Positions 37,987 through 48,701 of a stretch of DNA of 64,000 nt are shown one piece after another. The position numbers were made by a program, and so were the translations under genes. Every line of letters starts with the position of its first letter. The first letter of the stretch is position 1. The stretch lies in assembly GCA_946407705.1 (NCBI GenBank), contig CAMJPC010000002.1, positions 186,001 to 250,000 of the forward strand, in the 5' to 3' direction. Source of the DNA: an uncultured Clostridia bacterium (GTDB lineage Bacteria > Bacillota > Clostridia > Saccharofermentanales > Saccharofermentanaceae). The notes below the pieces were generated by a model that was not told the origin of the DNA, ran no database searches, and saw only the letters and a list, made by a program, of their open reading frames with translations.

Positions 37987-39183
37987 TTACTGAGCGTCTG
38001 CAGTTGTAGCTGCAGCATCGCTTTCAGTTGTTACCGTTGCCTGATCGTCCAAGGGCTTCTTGATGCCGTAAGAACCGAAATCAGGTGAAAGCTCTGATCT
38101 TCTCATGATCTGGATGTCATCGGGATCGACATAGAGGCCGACTCTCTGACCGATCTTGCAGGGATCGACGTTCTGGACCATCCAGAGGATCCCGTCGTCA
38201 GACTTAACCTGCATCTCATAGTGAACGCCCTTGAATACGATCGACTCGACCGTACCGTTGATTCGTCCGTCCTTCTCTTCCTCAACATAGAAGTCCTCAG
38301 GTCTGATGACGACGTCAACAAGGTTCTGTACGCCCTCAGTGAACTCCTTGAACATGGGGTCAACGCACTTGAACGTGATACCGCCGGACAGAGTGACCTC
38401 ATAGTCCTTCTTCATGGTGCCCGCAACGATGTTGGACTCGCCGATGAAATCAGCGACATAAGCGTTCTTGGGCTCGTTGTAGATATCGATGGGCGTGCCG
38501 ATCTGCTGGATGATGCCGTCCTTCATGACGATGATCGTGTCGGACATCGTGAGGGCCTCTTCCTGATCGTGCGTAACGTAAACGAATGTGATACCGAGCT
38601 CTCTCTGCATGCTCTTGAGCTCGAGCTGCATCTCCTTCCTCATCTTGAGGTCCAGAGCGCCCAAAGGCTCGTCGAGAAGGAGGATGCGGGGACGGTTAAC
38701 GATGGCTCTTGCGATCGCGACTCTCTGCATCTGTCCGCCTGAGAGCTGGTCGATGTATCTCTCGCCGTAATCGGCAAGACCGACCGTTGCGAGAGCCTTG
38801 TTTACGCGCTCTTTGATCTCGGGCTTTGCGACCTTCTTGATCTTGAGGCCGAACGCAACGTTGTCGAAAACGTTGAGATGCGGGAAAAGCGCGTATCTCT
38901 GGAATACGGTATTGATATTTCTCTTATTGGCAGGGATCTTCAGAAGGTCCTTGCCCTCGAAATTGACCACGCCCGAATCAGCGGTCTCAAAGCCCGCGAT
39001 GATGCGGAGAGTCGTGGACTTACCGCAGCCCGAAGGGCCGAGCAGCGTGATGAACTCGTTGTTTCTGATATAGAAAGTGATGTCTTTGAGGACCTTTGTT
39101 CCGTCAAAGCTCTTGTTCAGATTCTTTATCTCTATGATGTGCTCGCGGCCTGTATCGTCCTCGAGTATCTGATTGTATGCCAT
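37987..39183 (-). CDS. potA: Spermidine/putrescine ABC transporter ATP-binding protein
   Basis: LLGPSGCGKSTTLRIIAGFE, LSGGQMQRVAIARAIVNRPRILLLDEPLGALD. Confidence 0.95.
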   Translation of the reverse strand: MAYNQILEDDTGREHIIEIKNLNKSFDGTKVLKDITFYIRNNEFITLLGPSGCGKSTTLRIIAGFETADSGVVNFEGKDLLKIPANKRNINTVFQRYALFPHLNVFDNVAFGLKIKKVAKPEIKERVNKALATVGLADYGERYIDQLSGGQMQRVAIARAIVNRPRILLLDEPLGALDLKMRKEMQLELKSMQRELGITFVYVTHDQEEALTMSDTIIVMKDGIIQQIGTPIDIYNEPKNAYVADFIGESNIVAGTMKKDYEVTLSGGITFKCVDPMFKEFTEGVQNLVDVVIRPEDFYVEEEKDGRINGTVESIVFKGVHYEMQVKSDDGILWMVQNVDPCKIGQRVGLYVDPDDIQIMRRSELSPDFGSYGIKKPLDDQATVTTESDAAATTADAQ

Positions 39184-39212
39184 ATTCCGTTCCCCTCTTA
39201 TATGATTTCTTT

Positions 39213-39752
39213 TTAGAAGCTCGGCGGCGACGATATCCAGATCGCCTTTACCGGCCTTGTGCCCCTGTTTTCGAGCATGTGGGGCTTATTTGAACTGAAG
39301 TAGAAGCTCTCGCCTTTCTTCGCCAGGTACTCCTCGTCACCGATTACCACCGTCACCGTACCTTCGAGGACATAGCCGAATTCCTCGCCCTCGTGCGGAT
39401 TGTCCGGATAAGTCGATCCGCCGGGTTCGATGGTGACCATTATCGGCTCCATCTCGTTCTTCTGGGCAGTGGGGATCAGCCAGGTGATCTCATTTCGGAG
39501 TTCCTCATCGGTCTTGACCGCAAAGTCCTTTTTCCCGAAAACCACCCTTTCCGGAACGTCCTCTTTAAAAAATTTTGAGAAGTCGGTACCGAGCGCATCC
39601 AGGATATCGCCCAGCGTCGTTATCGACGGCGACGTCTGATTGTGCTCAACAAGTGAAATAAAACCCTTGGAAAGCTCACATCTGTCCGCAAGCTCCTCCT
39701 GCGTCAGACGGTTCTTTAATCTAAGATTTTTGATCTTCTCACCAATGTTCAC
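39213..39752 (-). CDS. XRE-family regulator with C-terminal cupin
   Basis: HTH KNRLTQEELADRCELSKGFISLVE; cupin PHEGEEFGYVLEGTVTVVIGDEEYLAKKGESFYF. Confidence 0.9.
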   Translation of the reverse strand: MNIGEKIKNLRLKNRLTQEELADRCELSKGFISLVEHNQTSPSITTLGDILDALGTDFSKFFKEDVPERVVFGKKDFAVKTDEELRNEITWLIPTAQKNEMEPIMVTIEPGGSTYPDNPHEGEEFGYVLEGTVTVVIGDEEYLAKKGESFYFSSNKPHMLENRGTRPVKAIWISSPPSF

Positions 39753-39892
39753 CGGTTACTCCATCCTAAACTCAAAGTTTAATAATACTAAATTTTCGGT
39801 AACCGGCAGATTATACTCCTCGCTAAACTCGCTGTAAAGTATTTCTAAACATTTTTATTATTTGAAAATGTCAAAAAACGGTGGTTTTTATC

Positions 39893-39920
39893 TTGAAATT
39901 CTTTCCTCCATAAGTATAAT
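39893..39920 (+). promoter_or_regulatory. Sigma-A-type promoter for the Ala/Glu-rich protein gene
   Basis: TTGAAA-N16-TATAAT. Confidence 0.65.
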
Positions 39921-39981
39921 TAAGTTGAAAGAGCTTCGTTACAGTTTGTTTACATTTTTACATCTTAGGGGAGTGTTGAAA

Positions 39982-41361
39982 ATGAGTGGAGTATTAGGGT
40001 ATTTTAGCAAAGACAAGAACGACAGGAACAACGGTCTCGCGCTGAGCGGAGCAGGCGCAGGCGGACACGACAGTTCCGTACGTCCCGCACCTGCGAACAT
40101 CGCGCAGGCTTCTAACGTAACACCTGTTCACGAGGGTGCCGGAAGACCGGGAAGCATGACATCTTCCTCTTCGTCTTCTCATTCCTCAACTTCTGATCAG
40201 CCTTATCAGTCACCTGCACAGCAGCTCGCACGTGAAAGAGCAGCTGCAGCCAAGGCGCAGATCGCTGCCCGTAAGGCCATGGAGGCTGAAAGAAAGAATC
40301 AGGAAAGAGGCACCAAGTCCGATGATCCTTACAATACCGGCACTTTGAGAAGCACTCTCAAACCCCCGATCAAGCGTCCCATCTCCGCTTCCGTTAACCA
40401 TGCCCAGGCTATGGCTACAATGAAGCAGGAAGAAGAAAAGCAGCAGAAAAAAGCAGCTCCGGTACCGCTCAATTCCGTAGCGGCTATCGCAGAGCGCGCA
40501 GAGCAGATGGCTAAGAAGGCAAAGGCTGAGGAAGAGCGTACCGCTCTCGCAGCTAAGACCGCCCTCAAGAAGCTCGAGGATTCCAAGGTTGCAGTTGTAC
40601 GCGCTGAAGAGATTCAGGCTGCCGCTTTCAAGTCTGAAGAAGCATCCAAGGCTGCTGCCCTCAAGGCAAGTGAAGAGACCAAGGCTGCCGTAGCTCAGGC
40701 TGAGGAAGCCAAGGCTCTCGCAAAGAAGGCTGAAGAGGCGGCTCTCCTTGCCAACCAGAAGGCACAGGAAGCAGCTAAGTTCGCACAGCTCAAGAAGACA
40801 GAAGAAGACGCAAAGGTTGCCGCAAGAGAAGCTGAGGAGAAGGCACGCATCGCCGCTCAGTCTTCCGTAGAGCAGGCAAAGGCTGCAGTCCACACCGCTG
40901 AGATCGAGGCTACAAAGGCTGAGCAGAAAGCTAAAGAGGCTGCTGAGATCTGCCGCAAGGCTGAAGAAGAAGCCCTCATCGCAGCAAGAAAGAAGAACGA
41001 GGAAGACGAGCGTCTCGCTGCCATCAAGGCTGAGGAAGATGCACGTAAGGCCGCTGAGGAAGCTCTCGAGAAGGCACGTCTCGCTGCCAAGAGAGCTGAG
41101 GAAGCAATCCTCGCAGCCAGACAGGCTGAGGAAGAAGCACGCATCGCAGCACAGCAGGCTGAGGAAGGTGCCCGCATTGCAGCTCTGAGAGCTGAGGAAA
41201 AGGCAAAGTTCGAAGCTGCCCTCAAGGCAGAGGCTGAAGCAAACGCTGAGCCCAAGGCTGAGACAACCGAAGCAGTCGCTCCTGCTTCATCCGCTCACGT
41301 AGCTCCTGCGCTCGCAGCAGCACAGCAGCATGAACAGGAAAACCTCAAGCAGGCTGAGTGA
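39982..41361 (+). CDS. Ala/Glu/Lys-rich long coiled-coil protein
   Basis: Many AEEAxxAA(K/R/Q) repeats; likely start MSGVLGYFSKDKND with AGGGGAG upstream (ORF track start is 39862). Confidence 0.75.
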   Translation: MSGVLGYFSKDKNDRNNGLALSGAGAGGHDSSVRPAPANIAQASNVTPVHEGAGRPGSMTSSSSSSHSSTSDQPYQSPAQQLARERAAAAKAQIAARKAMEAERKNQERGTKSDDPYNTGTLRSTLKPPIKRPISASVNHAQAMATMKQEEEKQQKKAAPVPLNSVAAIAERAEQMAKKAKAEEERTALAAKTALKKLEDSKVAVVRAEEIQAAAFKSEEASKAAALKASEETKAAVAQAEEAKALAKKAEEAALLANQKAQEAAKFAQLKKTEEDAKVAAREAEEKARIAAQSSVEQAKAAVHTAEIEATKAEQKAKEAAEICRKAEEEALIAARKKNEEDERLAAIKAEEDARKAAEEALEKARLAAKRAEEAILAARQAEEEARIAAQQAEEGARIAALRAEEKAKFEAALKAEAEANAEPKAETTEAVAPASSAHVAPALAAAQQHEQENLKQAE

Positions 41362-41382
41362 TCCTTACAACTGATCAAACAC

Positions 41383-41410
41383 AAGGGCTCCCTTAGCGGG
41401 AGCCCTTTTT
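41383..41410 (+). terminator. Rho-independent terminator
   Basis: AAGGGCTCCC-TTAGC-GGGAGCCCTTTTT. Confidence 0.9.
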
Positions 41411-41449
41411 ATTTGTCCTCTTCCCTCTTCTTTTCATCAGCTGATCACC

Positions 41450-41563
41450 GATTCACGATTTCCTTCACGATTTGTCCTCTTAGCGTGCCGTTTTTCGTGA
41501 ATCCTGGCTCTTATTCACGATTTCCTTCACGAAAAGAGCTGTTTTCGTGAATCTCTCGTGAAT
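41450..41563. repeat. TTCACGA hairpin-pair element, locus 1
   Basis: Two ~50-bp palindromic units (41450-41503 and 41513-41563); ATTCACGATTTCCTTCACGA occurs twice exactly, 62 bp apart. Confidence 0.9.
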
Positions 41564-41612
41564 CGCCTTTTCGGGAGCCGGGCACACCACACAAAAGCAT
41601 ACAGGCAAAGTA

Positions 41613-41640
41613 AAAGGGCTCCGGAAACCCGAAGCCCTTT
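41613..41640 (-). terminator. tuf Rho-independent terminator
   Basis: Minus strand: AAAGGGCTTCGGGTTTCCGGAGCCCTTTTA. Confidence 0.8.
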
Positions 41641-41667
41641 AAAGTCAGTTTGTTAACCGATTATCGA

Positions 41668-42870
41668 TTACTCGATGATTGTAGCAACTGTACCAGCGCC
41701 TACTGTGTGGCCACCCTCACGGATAGCGAACTTAAGACCCTGCTCCATAGCGATAGGAGTGATGAGGTCTGCTTCGATTGTTACGTGGTCACCAGGCATG
41801 CACATGTCTGTTCCCTCAGGAAGCTTGATAACGCCTGTAACGTCTGTTGTTCTGAAGTAGAACTGAGGACGATAACCTGTTACGAAAGGCTTATGACGTC
41901 CACCCTCTTCCTTAGTAAGAACGTAAACTTGGCCTGTGAACTTTGTGTGAGGAGTTGTTGTGCCGGGCTTAGCGATAACCTGACCTCTTTCAACTTCCTT
42001 ACGGTCGATACCACGGAGGAGGCAGCCGATGTTGTCACCAGCCTCAGCCTGATCCATTGACTTACGGAACATTTCTACACCAGTGATTGTTGTAGACTTA
42101 GGCTCGTCCTGGAGACCAACGATCTCTGCAGGATCACCAACCTTAACTGTACCTCTCTCAAGACGGCCTGTAGCAACTGTACCACGGCCGGAGATTGTGA
42201 ATACGTCCTCAACAGGCATAAGGAAAGGCTTGTCAACAGGACGCTCAGGTGTAGCGATGTACTCATCAACAGCCTTCATAAGCTCGATGATGGAAGCATA
42301 CTCAGGAGCGTTAGGATCTGTAGATGTAGACTCAAGAGCCTGGAGAGCAGAACCACGGATGATAGGTGTGTCATCACCAGGGAAGTCATACTGGTTGAGG
42401 AGGTCACGGATGTCCATCTCAACGAGCTCGAGGAGCTCTTCGTCGTCAACCTGGTCGCACTTGTTCATGAATACAACGATGTAAGGAACGCCAACCTGAC
42501 GAGCGAGAAGGATGTGCTCACGTGTCTGAGGCATCGGGCCATCAGAAGCGGAAACTACGAGGATAGCACCGTCCATCTGAGCAGCGCCTGTGATCATGTT
42601 CTTGATGTAGTCGGCGTGGCCAGGGCAGTCAACGTGTGCATAGTGACGAGCAGTTGTCTCGTACTCAACGTGTGCTGTGTTGATCGTGATACCACGAGCT
42701 CTCTCCTCCGGTGCGCTGTCGATCTGGGAATAATCCTCGAACTTAGCGCCGCCAACGAAAGAAAGATACTTTGTGATAGCAGCTGTGAGTGTGGTCTTAC
42801 CGTGGTCAACGTGACCAATGGTGCCGATGTTTACGTGCGGTTTGCTACGTACAAACTTTTCTCTTGCCAT
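41668..42870 (-). CDS. tuf: Elongation factor Tu
   Basis: [49 protein letters not shown]; start at ATG 42870 behind AGGAGG. Confidence 0.98.
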   Translation of the reverse strand: MAREKFVRSKPHVNIGTIGHVDHGKTTLTAAITKYLSFVGGAKFEDYSQIDSAPEERARGITINTAHVEYETTARHYAHVDCPGHADYIKNMITGAAQMDGAILVVSASDGPMPQTREHILLARQVGVPYIVVFMNKCDQVDDEELLELVEMDIRDLLNQYDFPGDDTPIIRGSALQALESTSTDPNAPEYASIIELMKAVDEYIATPERPVDKPFLMPVEDVFTISGRGTVATGRLERGTVKVGDPAEIVGLQDEPKSTTITGVEMFRKSMDQAEAGDNIGCLLRGIDRKEVERGQVIAKPGTTTPHTKFTGQVYVLTKEEGGRHKPFVTGYRPQFYFRTTDVTGVIKLPEGTDMCMPGDHVTIEADLITPIAMEQGLKFAIREGGHTVGAGTVATIIE

Positions 42871-43030
42871 TTTAATTCCTCCTAGAATTAAGTGAATCAA
42901 TTTTTGTGACGCTTAGATCAATACAGCGATAAACAACATTTTACATATTTTCCGTGCCACTTTCAACATGGAATATAAGAAAATAAAGTATTTATTTAGC
43001 TGTACGGTCTAAGCTGACCGTTGAAAGACA

Positions 43031-45100
43031 TTACCTCTTGAGGATGTCTTCCATGATGCTCTTCGGTGTCTCAGCGAAGTGGCTGATCTGCATGACGAAA
43101 GTACCACGACCCTGGGTTGTGGATCTCAGGTCTGTTGCATAACCGAACATGTTTGCGAGCGGAACCTCAGCATGAACCTGCTGAGAACCGTTCATAGGCT
43201 CGATATCCTTGATGTTGCCACGGCGTGCATTGATGCCGCCGATAACGTCACCGAGGTACTCATCCGGGATCTCAACGTCTACCTTCATGATAGGCTCGAG
43301 GAGGCACGGATCACCCTTCTGCATACCGGCCTTGAAGCCCATGGAACCGGCGATCTTGAATGCCATTTCCGAAGAGTCGACATCGTGGTAAGAACCGTCG
43401 AAAACGGTAACCTTAACGTCAACAACGGGGAATCCGCCGAGAACGCCTGCGCCCATTGCTTCCTGGATACCGGCATCGATAGGTGCGATGAACTGCTTGG
43501 GGATGCAGCCGCCGACTGTTGCATCGACGAACTCGTAGCCCTTGCCCGGTTCCTGGGGCTCAAGTCTGAGCCAGCAGTCGCCGTACTGACCGTGACCACC
43601 GGACTGACGTACGAAACGTCCCTCGGCCTCGACAGTCTTTCTGATGGTCTCCTTGTAGGAAACCTGAGGTGCACCTACGTTTGCCTCGACCTTAAACTCA
43701 CGGAAAAGTCTGTCTACGATGATGTCGAGATGGAGCTCGCCCATTCCGGCAATGATCGTCTGACCTGTTTCCTGGTTTGTATAGGTACGGAAGGTCGGAT
43801 CTTCTTCAGCGAGCTTCTGGAGAGCGATGAGCATCTTCTCCTGTGAAGCCTTGGACTTAGGTTCGATAGCTACTTCGATAACCGGCTCCGGGAACTCCAT
43901 TGACTCGAGGATGATAGGATGCTCCTCGTCGCAGAGTGTGTTACCGGTCGTTGTATCCTTAAGTCCGATAGCGGCAGCGATATCACCGGAGAAGACCTCC
44001 GTGATCTCTTTACGCTCATTAGCGTGCATCTGCACGATACGTCCGATACGCTCCTTCTTGTTCTTAGATGAGTTAAGAACATAAGAACCTGCAGTAAGAA
44101 CACCGGAATAAACTCTGAAGAAGCAGAGCTTACCGACGAACGGGTCTGTAGCGATCTTGAATGCGAGAGCTGAGAAAGGCTCTTCATCGGAAGAAGGTCT
44201 GTCCTCTTCCTCTTCTGTCTCAGGGTTTACACCCTTGATGGCAGGAACGTCGAGCGGAGAAGGCATGTAGTCGACAATAGCGTCAAGAAGCATCTGGACG
44301 CCCTTGTTACGAAGTGCCGTACCGCATGTGACGGGGATGAGCTTGCACTCGCATGTTGCTTTTCTGAGAGCTGCCTTGAGCTCGTCGTTGGAGATCTCCT
44401 CGCCTTCGAGGTACTTCTCTGTGAGCTCGTCGTTTGTCTCGCAGATCTTCTCGATCATCTCTTCTCTCTTGGCCTTGATAAGTTCAGCCATATCAGCCGG
44501 AACCTCGCGGTCCTCGTATTCCTTACCGTCCTCAGAGGTATAAACCTCGGCACGGAGTGTGAGAAGGTCAATGATTCCCGTGAAGCTGTCCTCTTTACCG
44601 ATAGGGTACTGGATAGCTACAGGGTTGTTTTTGAGACGATCCCTGATCATATCGCAGACGTGATCGAAGTTAGCGCCTACGATATCCATTTTGTTGACGA
44701 AAACCATTCTCGGAACACCGTAGTGCTCAGCCTGTCTCCAGACTGTTTCCGTCTGCGGCTCAACGCCGCCTCTTGCAGACATGACCGTAACGGCACCGTC
44801 AAGTACACGGAGCGAACGCTCAACTTCAACTGTGAAGTCAACGTGACCGGGGGTGTCGATGATGTTGATACGGTGGCCTTTCCAAGGTGCTGTGGTAGCA
44901 GCGGATGTGATCGTGATACCACGCTCCTGCTCCTGAACCATCCAGTCCATGGTAGCCGTACCGTCATGAGTCTCACCTAACTTACGGTTGATACCGGAAT
45001 AGTAAAGGATTCTCTCGGTGGTCGTTGTCTTACCGGCGTCGATGTGAGCCATAATACCGATGTTTCTGGTCTTTTCAAGCGGATATGCTCTAGTTGCCAT
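43031..45100 (-). CDS. fusA: Elongation factor G
   Basis: [59 protein letters not shown]. Confidence 0.98.
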   Translation of the reverse strand: MATRAYPLEKTRNIGIMAHIDAGKTTTTERILYYSGINRKLGETHDGTATMDWMVQEQERGITITSAATTAPWKGHRINIIDTPGHVDFTVEVERSLRVLDGAVTVMSARGGVEPQTETVWRQAEHYGVPRMVFVNKMDIVGANFDHVCDMIRDRLKNNPVAIQYPIGKEDSFTGIIDLLTLRAEVYTSEDGKEYEDREVPADMAELIKAKREEMIEKICETNDELTEKYLEGEEISNDELKAALRKATCECKLIPVTCGTALRNKGVQMLLDAIVDYMPSPLDVPAIKGVNPETEEEEDRPSSDEEPFSALAFKIATDPFVGKLCFFRVYSGVLTAGSYVLNSSKNKKERIGRIVQMHANERKEITEVFSGDIAAAIGLKDTTTGNTLCDEEHPIILESMEFPEPVIEVAIEPKSKASQEKMLIALQKLAEEDPTFRTYTNQETGQTIIAGMGELHLDIIVDRLFREFKVEANVGAPQVSYKETIRKTVEAEGRFVRQSGGHGQYGDCWLRLEPQEPGKGYEFVDATVGGCIPKQFIAPIDAGIQEAMGAGVLGGFPVVDVKVTVFDGSYHDVDSSEMAFKIAGSMGFKAGMQKGDPCLLEPIMKVDVEIPDEYLGDVIGGINARRGNIKDIEPMNGSQQVHAEVPLANMFGYATDLRSTTQGRGTFVMQISHFAETPKSIMEDILKR

Positions 45101-45130
45101 AGTATTAATGTCCCTTTCTTATCCGGTTTA

Positions 45131-45601
45131 TTAGCGGTTGAAATGCGCGAAAGCCTTGTTAGCCTCAGCCATTCTGTGCATTTCTTCTTTTCTCTTAAAT
45201 GCGCCGCCGGTCTCGTTAGCTGCATCCATGAGCTCAGCCGCAAGGCGCTCCTTCATGGTACGCTCAGACCTGCTTCTCGAGTACTGGACCAACCAACGGA
45301 GTCCCAGAGTAAGTCTTCTCTCAGGCTTAACATCCATAGGGATCTGATAGTTGGCACCGCCGACACGGCGTGCCTTGCACTCGAGGGTGGGCATTACGTT
45401 CTCAAGAGCCTTGTAGAATACTTCGAGAGGCTCTTCGTTTGTGCGCTCTTTGATGATGTCAAAGGCGTCGTATGTGATTTTCTGGGCTACGCCCTTCTTG
45501 CCGTCAAGCATGATATTGTTGATGAGCTTGCTCACCTTGATATCATTGTAGACCGGATCAGGAAGAACGGTCCTCTTTGGGGTATTGCCTTTTCTTGGCA
45601 C
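45131..45601 (-). CDS. rpsG: 30S ribosomal protein S7
   Basis: [36 protein letters not shown]. Confidence 0.97.
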   Translation of the reverse strand: MPRKGNTPKRTVLPDPVYNDIKVSKLINNIMLDGKKGVAQKITYDAFDIIKERTNEEPLEVFYKALENVMPTLECKARRVGGANYQIPMDVKPERRLTLGLRWLVQYSRSRSERTMKERLAAELMDAANETGGAFKRKEEMHRMAEANKAFAHFNR

Positions 45602-45759
45602 TTTGCTTCCCTCCTAACATGATTATCAAAAAATTCTTGAAACCATAGGTACTCACGATTCAGTTATTGGACCCGTGTAAGTGTCATCCGTGACAGTGTC
45701 CCGTTTATATGAACAATGTACTGATCACTTATGTCCATATCCTGCTCATATAAACAGGA

Positions 45760-46188
45760 TTACTTCTTAACCTTCGCGGCCTTCGGCTTCTTCGCACCAT
45801 ACTTGGATCTGCCCTGCTTACGGTCAGCTACGCCTGCTGTATCCAGCGTGCCTCTGACGATGTGATAACGTACACCAGGGAGGTCCTTGACACGTCCGCC
45901 TCTGATCAGAACAACAGAGTGTTCCTGAAGGTTGTGTCCTATACCCGGAATGTAAGCCGTAACTTCGTAGCCGTTGGTAAGACGTACACGTGCAACCTTA
46001 CGGAGAGCCGAGTTAGGCTTCTTAGGTGTCGTTGTCTTAACAACTGTGCAAACGCCGCGCTTCTGGGGTGAATTAAGATCAGTCTGCTTGTTTCTGATCG
46101 TATTCATCGAAAACTGAAGTGCAGGTGAAGCAGACTTATAGGTCTTATCCTGTCTTCCGGTCTTGACAAGTTGATTGAACGTTGGCAT
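45760..46188 (-). CDS. rpsL: 30S ribosomal protein S12
   Basis: [12 protein letters not shown]...[58 protein letters not shown]; start at 46188. Confidence 0.97.
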   Translation of the reverse strand: MPTFNQLVKTGRQDKTYKSASPALQFSMNTIRNKQTDLNSPQKRGVCTVVKTTTPKKPNSALRKVARVRLTNGYEVTAYIPGIGHNLQEHSVVLIRGGRVKDLPGVRYHIVRGTLDTAGVADRKQGRSKYGAKKPKAAKVKK

Positions 46189-46353
46189 CAATACATCTCC
46201 TTTCTTAAGATTTGCGCAACAATAGAGGCACAAAGTCCCCTTTGCGAGCAATTCAGTATACACCCGCCTTTTTTAAATGTAAACGGTTATTTTTTTCGCG
46301 CGGCGGTGCATTTGGCGGGCAAAATCATCAATATAAAATGAGAAAATTTGCTA

Positions 46354-46382
46354 TTCACTTATTTAAGTAAAGCCATTATACT
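46354..46382 (+). promoter_or_regulatory. Candidate promoter with overlapping palindrome upstream of decarboxylase operon
   Basis: TTCACT-N17-TATACT; ACTTA-TT-TAAGT at 46357-46368. Confidence 0.45.
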
Positions 46383-46422
46383 TGGTAAGGTTATTTATTA
46401 ATACAAGGAGTGTGACTTCATT

Positions 46423-47808
46423 ATGAAAGTAAAAATCACAGAAACCGTGCTGCGTGACTCTCAGCAGTCGCTCATCGCAACACGTATGCCTTTCTCCGAT
46501 TTCGAGGGAATCCTTGAGACTCTGGACAACGCCGGCTACTACTCACTCGAGTGCTGGGGCGGCGCAACATTTGACTCTTGTCTCAGATATCTGGACGAGG
46601 ATCCGTGGGAGAGACTCAGAAAGATCAAGGCTGTCTGCAAAAAGACTCCCCTTCAGATGCTCATCCGCGGCCAGAACATCCTCGGATACAAGCACTATCC
46701 GGATGACGTAGTCCGTCTCTTCTGCCGCAAGGCTGCCGAGAACGGCATGGACATCTTCAGGATCTTCGATGCTCTCAACGATTTCCGCAATATTGAAGTC
46801 TGCATTGACGAAGTCAAGAAGTGCGGCAAGCATGCACAGGGCTGCATCTGCTACACAACTTCTCCCGTTCATACGATCGAAAAGTACGTTGAGATGTGCA
46901 AAGAGCTTGAGGGCATGGGCGTTGACTCCATCGCTATCAAGGACATGGCAGGTATCTGCTCACCTAAGGAAGCTTACGATCTCGTAAAGGCTATCAAGGA
47001 CGCAAAGATCAAGGTACCTCTCTTCTTCCACACACACCACACAACAGGCATGGGCCCGATGACTCTCATGAAGGCCATCGAAGCAGGTGTTGACGGTATC
47101 GACTGCGCTATCTCCACAATGGCAGGCGGTACATCACAGCCTGCAACCGAGACAATGGCTTACACAATGGGCCAGTTCGGTTACGATTCAGGCCTTGATA
47201 TGGACAAGCTCAAGGAGATCGCTGATTTCTTCGTACCCGTAAGAAAGAAGTTCCTCGACAACGGAACACTCAATCCTACAGTCATGGGCATCAAGGCTGA
47301 CATCCTCAAGTATCAGGTTCCGGGCGGAATGCTCTCCAACATGATCGCTAACCTCAAGGATATGCACGCTCTTGATAAGTTCGACGAAGCTCTTGCAGAG
47401 ATCCCTGCAGTACGTAAGGACATGGGTTATCCCCCGCTCGTTACACCTCTGTCTCAGATGGTAGGTAACCAGGCAGTCCAGAACGTTCTCTTAGGCGAGA
47501 GATATAAGAACATCTCCAAGGAGATCAAGGCTTACCTCCGCGGCGAGTACGGCAGAGCACCGGGCGAAGTCAACCAGGAACTCATCGACAGATGCTGGAA
47601 GCCCGAAGAGCTCGTTAAGGGCAGATATGCTGATTCGCTCGAGCCCGTTTTCGAGAAGACCAAGAAGGAATTGGGCGACAAGGCACGTTCCGACGAGGAT
47701 GTTCTCTCCTACATCGCTTTTCCTCAGGTTGCAGAGAAGTTCTTCGCAGCACGTGAGGAGAAGGAATCCAACACTGTCAGCTACACCATCGAGAAGAAGG
47801 AGGACTGA
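46423..47808 (+). CDS. Oxaloacetate decarboxylase alpha subunit / pyruvate carboxylase subunit B-like carboxyltransferase
   Basis: VKITETVLRDSQQSLIATRMPFSDFEGILETLDNAGYYSLECWGGATFDSC; lacks a C-terminal biotinyl domain. Confidence 0.93.
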   Translation: MKVKITETVLRDSQQSLIATRMPFSDFEGILETLDNAGYYSLECWGGATFDSCLRYLDEDPWERLRKIKAVCKKTPLQMLIRGQNILGYKHYPDDVVRLFCRKAAENGMDIFRIFDALNDFRNIEVCIDEVKKCGKHAQGCICYTTSPVHTIEKYVEMCKELEGMGVDSIAIKDMAGICSPKEAYDLVKAIKDAKIKVPLFFHTHHTTGMGPMTLMKAIEAGVDGIDCAISTMAGGTSQPATETMAYTMGQFGYDSGLDMDKLKEIADFFVPVRKKFLDNGTLNPTVMGIKADILKYQVPGGMLSNMIANLKDMHALDKFDEALAEIPAVRKDMGYPPLVTPLSQMVGNQAVQNVLLGERYKNISKEIKAYLRGEYGRAPGEVNQELIDRCWKPEELVKGRYADSLEPVFEKTKKELGDKARSDEDVLSYIAFPQVAEKFFAAREEKESNTVSYTIEKKED

Positions 47809-47810
47809 CA

Positions 47811-48263
47811 ATGAATCTCATCTTAAATGAAGTGAAGGAGCTCGTTCTGCTCGCCGGTGAAGAAGCCGGTGAGACCACTGCAGCTGCAGGCGGCGAGTCC
47901 AACGTCTTCACTTTCCTCAAGCCTCAGATGGGCACCGGTGAGATGCTCATGAATGCAGGCATCGTAATCCTCGTAGTCTTCGTCGTTCTTTTCATCATGT
48001 ACGTCCTTATCTCTCTTGCGGGTAAGATCCTCGCAACTGCCACCAAGGGCGGCGAAAAGCCTGAAGCCAAGCCCGCCGTTGCCGCTGCACCCGCAGCTGC
48101 TGCCCCGGCTGCCGCAGAAGAGGAGTTCTCTTCCGGCACACTTAAGCTGAAGGGATGCGACGAGAAAACCGCCGCGATGATCATGGCAATCGTTGCCGAT
48201 GACACCGGCATCCCGCTCTCAGAGCTCGTTTTCAAGTCCATCAAGCTCGTCGAAAAGAAGTAA
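47811..48263 (+). CDS. OadG family protein with extended C-terminus
   Basis: Single TM, Ala/Pro linker, overlaps the operon register; LKLKGCDEKTAAMIMAIVADDTG. Confidence 0.75.
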   Translation: MNLILNEVKELVLLAGEEAGETTAAAGGESNVFTFLKPQMGTGEMLMNAGIVILVVFVVLFIMYVLISLAGKILATATKGGEKPEAKPAVAAAPAAAAPAAAEEEFSSGTLKLKGCDEKTAAMIMAIVADDTGIPLSELVFKSIKLVEKK

Positions 48264-48278
48264 AGGAGATAACCACAC

Positions 48279-48680
48279 ATGATATACAACGTTACGATCA
48301 ACGATAAGGTTTACGAGGTAGAAGTTGAGAAAGGCAAGGCCAATCTCATCAGAACTACCGCTGTAGCAGCTGCTCCCGCTCCTGCTGCCGCACCCGCCGC
48401 TGCTCCCGCAGCAGCTCCCGCTGCCGCACCTGCACCCGCAGCACCCGCTGTCGCAGCCGCAGCAGGCACAACACCTGTTAACTCACCTATGCCCGGAACG
48501 ATCCTCGACGTTAAGGTCTCTGTCGGCCAGGCAGTCAAGGAAGGCGAGCTCGTATGCATCCTCGAAGCTATGAAGATGGAGAACGAGATCTACGCTCCTT
48601 GCGCAGGTACCGTTGCACAGGTCCTCACCTCCAAGGGCGCTTCAGTCGACACCGGCACGCCCCTTGTTACTATTTCATAA
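48279..48680 (+). CDS. Biotin carboxyl carrier subunit of Na+-translocating decarboxylase
   Basis: Ala/Pro linker then LEAMKMENEIYAP biotinylation motif. Confidence 0.93.
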   Translation: MIYNVTINDKVYEVEVEKGKANLIRTTAVAAAPAPAAAPAAAPAAAPAAAPAPAAPAVAAAAGTTPVNSPMPGTILDVKVSVGQAVKEGELVCILEAMKMENEIYAPCAGTVAQVLTSKGASVDTGTPLVTIS

Positions 48681-48701
48681 GTGACGGCGGAGGAATTATA
48701 A

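Noticed and set aside
40210-40893. Cys/Leu-rich antisense ORF (227 aa)
   Set aside because: Artefact of the Ala/Glu repeat codons read in antisense.
41440-41580. CRISPR array interpretation of the TTCACGA repeats
   Set aside because: Repeats are short, inverted as well as direct, irregularly spaced, only two units per locus, no cas genes.
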